DNA of 5,429 nt from Conexibacter sp. (GTDB taxonomy: Bacteria > Actinomycetota > Thermoleophilia > Solirubrobacterales > Solirubrobacteraceae). Within the stretch, counting starts at the first letter, position 1. Each line of letters opens with the position of its first letter. The notes under the pieces were generated by a model that saw nothing but the letters and a program-made list of their open reading frames with translations, was not told the origin of the DNA and did no database searches. Shown here one piece after another: positions 5,398 through 5,429 of this stretch. The stretch lies in contig JAOPZG010000539.1 in assembly GCA_025964215.1 (NCBI GenBank), positions 1-5,429 on the forward strand. Reading direction: 5' to 3'. Position numbers and translations under genes: made by a program.

Positions 5398-5429
5398 TCT
5401 CCCGGCGGATCCTCATCACCGGCCTGTCG
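5394..5429 (+). CDS. N terminus of a probable NAD(P)-dependent epimerase/dehydratase (partial)
   Basis: The window ends 12 codons into this frame. The translation MISRRILITGLS is a basic N terminus followed by a beta strand and the start of a Rossmann TGxxGxxG nucleotide-binding loop, as in extended short-chain dehydrogenases (NAD-dependent epimerase/dehydratases). The ATG at 5394 overlaps the acyltransferase stop by 4 nt (ATGA), typical of translational coupling. I recall acyltransferase genes next to such epimerase-like genes in actinobacteria, which supports the call. With so few residues the family is probable, not certain. Confidence 0.6.
   Translation, partial: MISRRILITGLS

Noticed and set aside
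1..5429. Search for mobile elements, CRISPR, tRNA or rRNA genes, toxin-antitoxin or defence genes
   Set aside because: No transposase or integrase motifs, no spaced repeats, no tRNA-like cloverleaf and no defence domains were seen; the gene content is ordinary chromosomal metabolism and lipid genes.

Overview
The window comes from a very GC-rich bacterium. Coding third positions are almost all G or C, genes are tightly packed, several starts lack a Shine-Dalgarno sequence, and TANNNT-type -10 hexamers sit 6 to 7 nt before start codons. This fits Actinomycetota, and the style suggests Thermoleophilia/Solirubrobacterales. The phylum is fairly safe; the class is inferred from composition and protein style without any database search.

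Layout. Bases 1-90 are non-coding and hold a small hairpin, a 9-bp direct repeat and a good sigma-70-type promoter whose predicted start point falls on the GTG of the first gene. Then follow, on the + strand, a small unknown protein (91-339), a membrane-anchored protein of unknown function that overlaps it by one base (339-959), and, after 21 nt, a complete ilvD encoding dihydroxy-acid dehydratase of branched-chain amino acid synthesis (981-2660). The minus strand carries an alpha/beta hydrolase (2841-3785) convergent to ilvD. The 180-nt gap between their stop codons is almost entirely one long imperfect palindrome centred on a 25-bp, 3-nt-loop hairpin. Divergent from the hydrolase across 52 nt is a second + strand group: a HAD-fold 5'-deoxyribonucleotidase-like phosphatase (3838-4404), a PlsC-type acyltransferase (4435-5397) preceded by a perfect 9-bp hairpin that touches its ATG, and the first 12 codons of a probable NAD-dependent epimerase/dehydratase (from 5394), overlapping the acyltransferase by 4 nt.

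How the genes work together. The acyltransferase and the epimerase are translationally coupled and probably act in one lipid or envelope process. The HAD phosphatase is co-directional and 30 nt away, so co-transcription is plausible, but the hairpin in the gap could separate them. IlvD is an orphan here: no ilvB, ilvN or ilvC lies beside it. The two unknown genes upstream are linked to it by position only.

Overall this is mostly ordinary chromosomal gene content. I see no phage, transposase, CRISPR, toxin-antitoxin or defence module. The most interesting non-genic items are the intergenic palindrome, the repeated leaderless-start architecture, and a reversal of G/C third-position preference inside ilvD.
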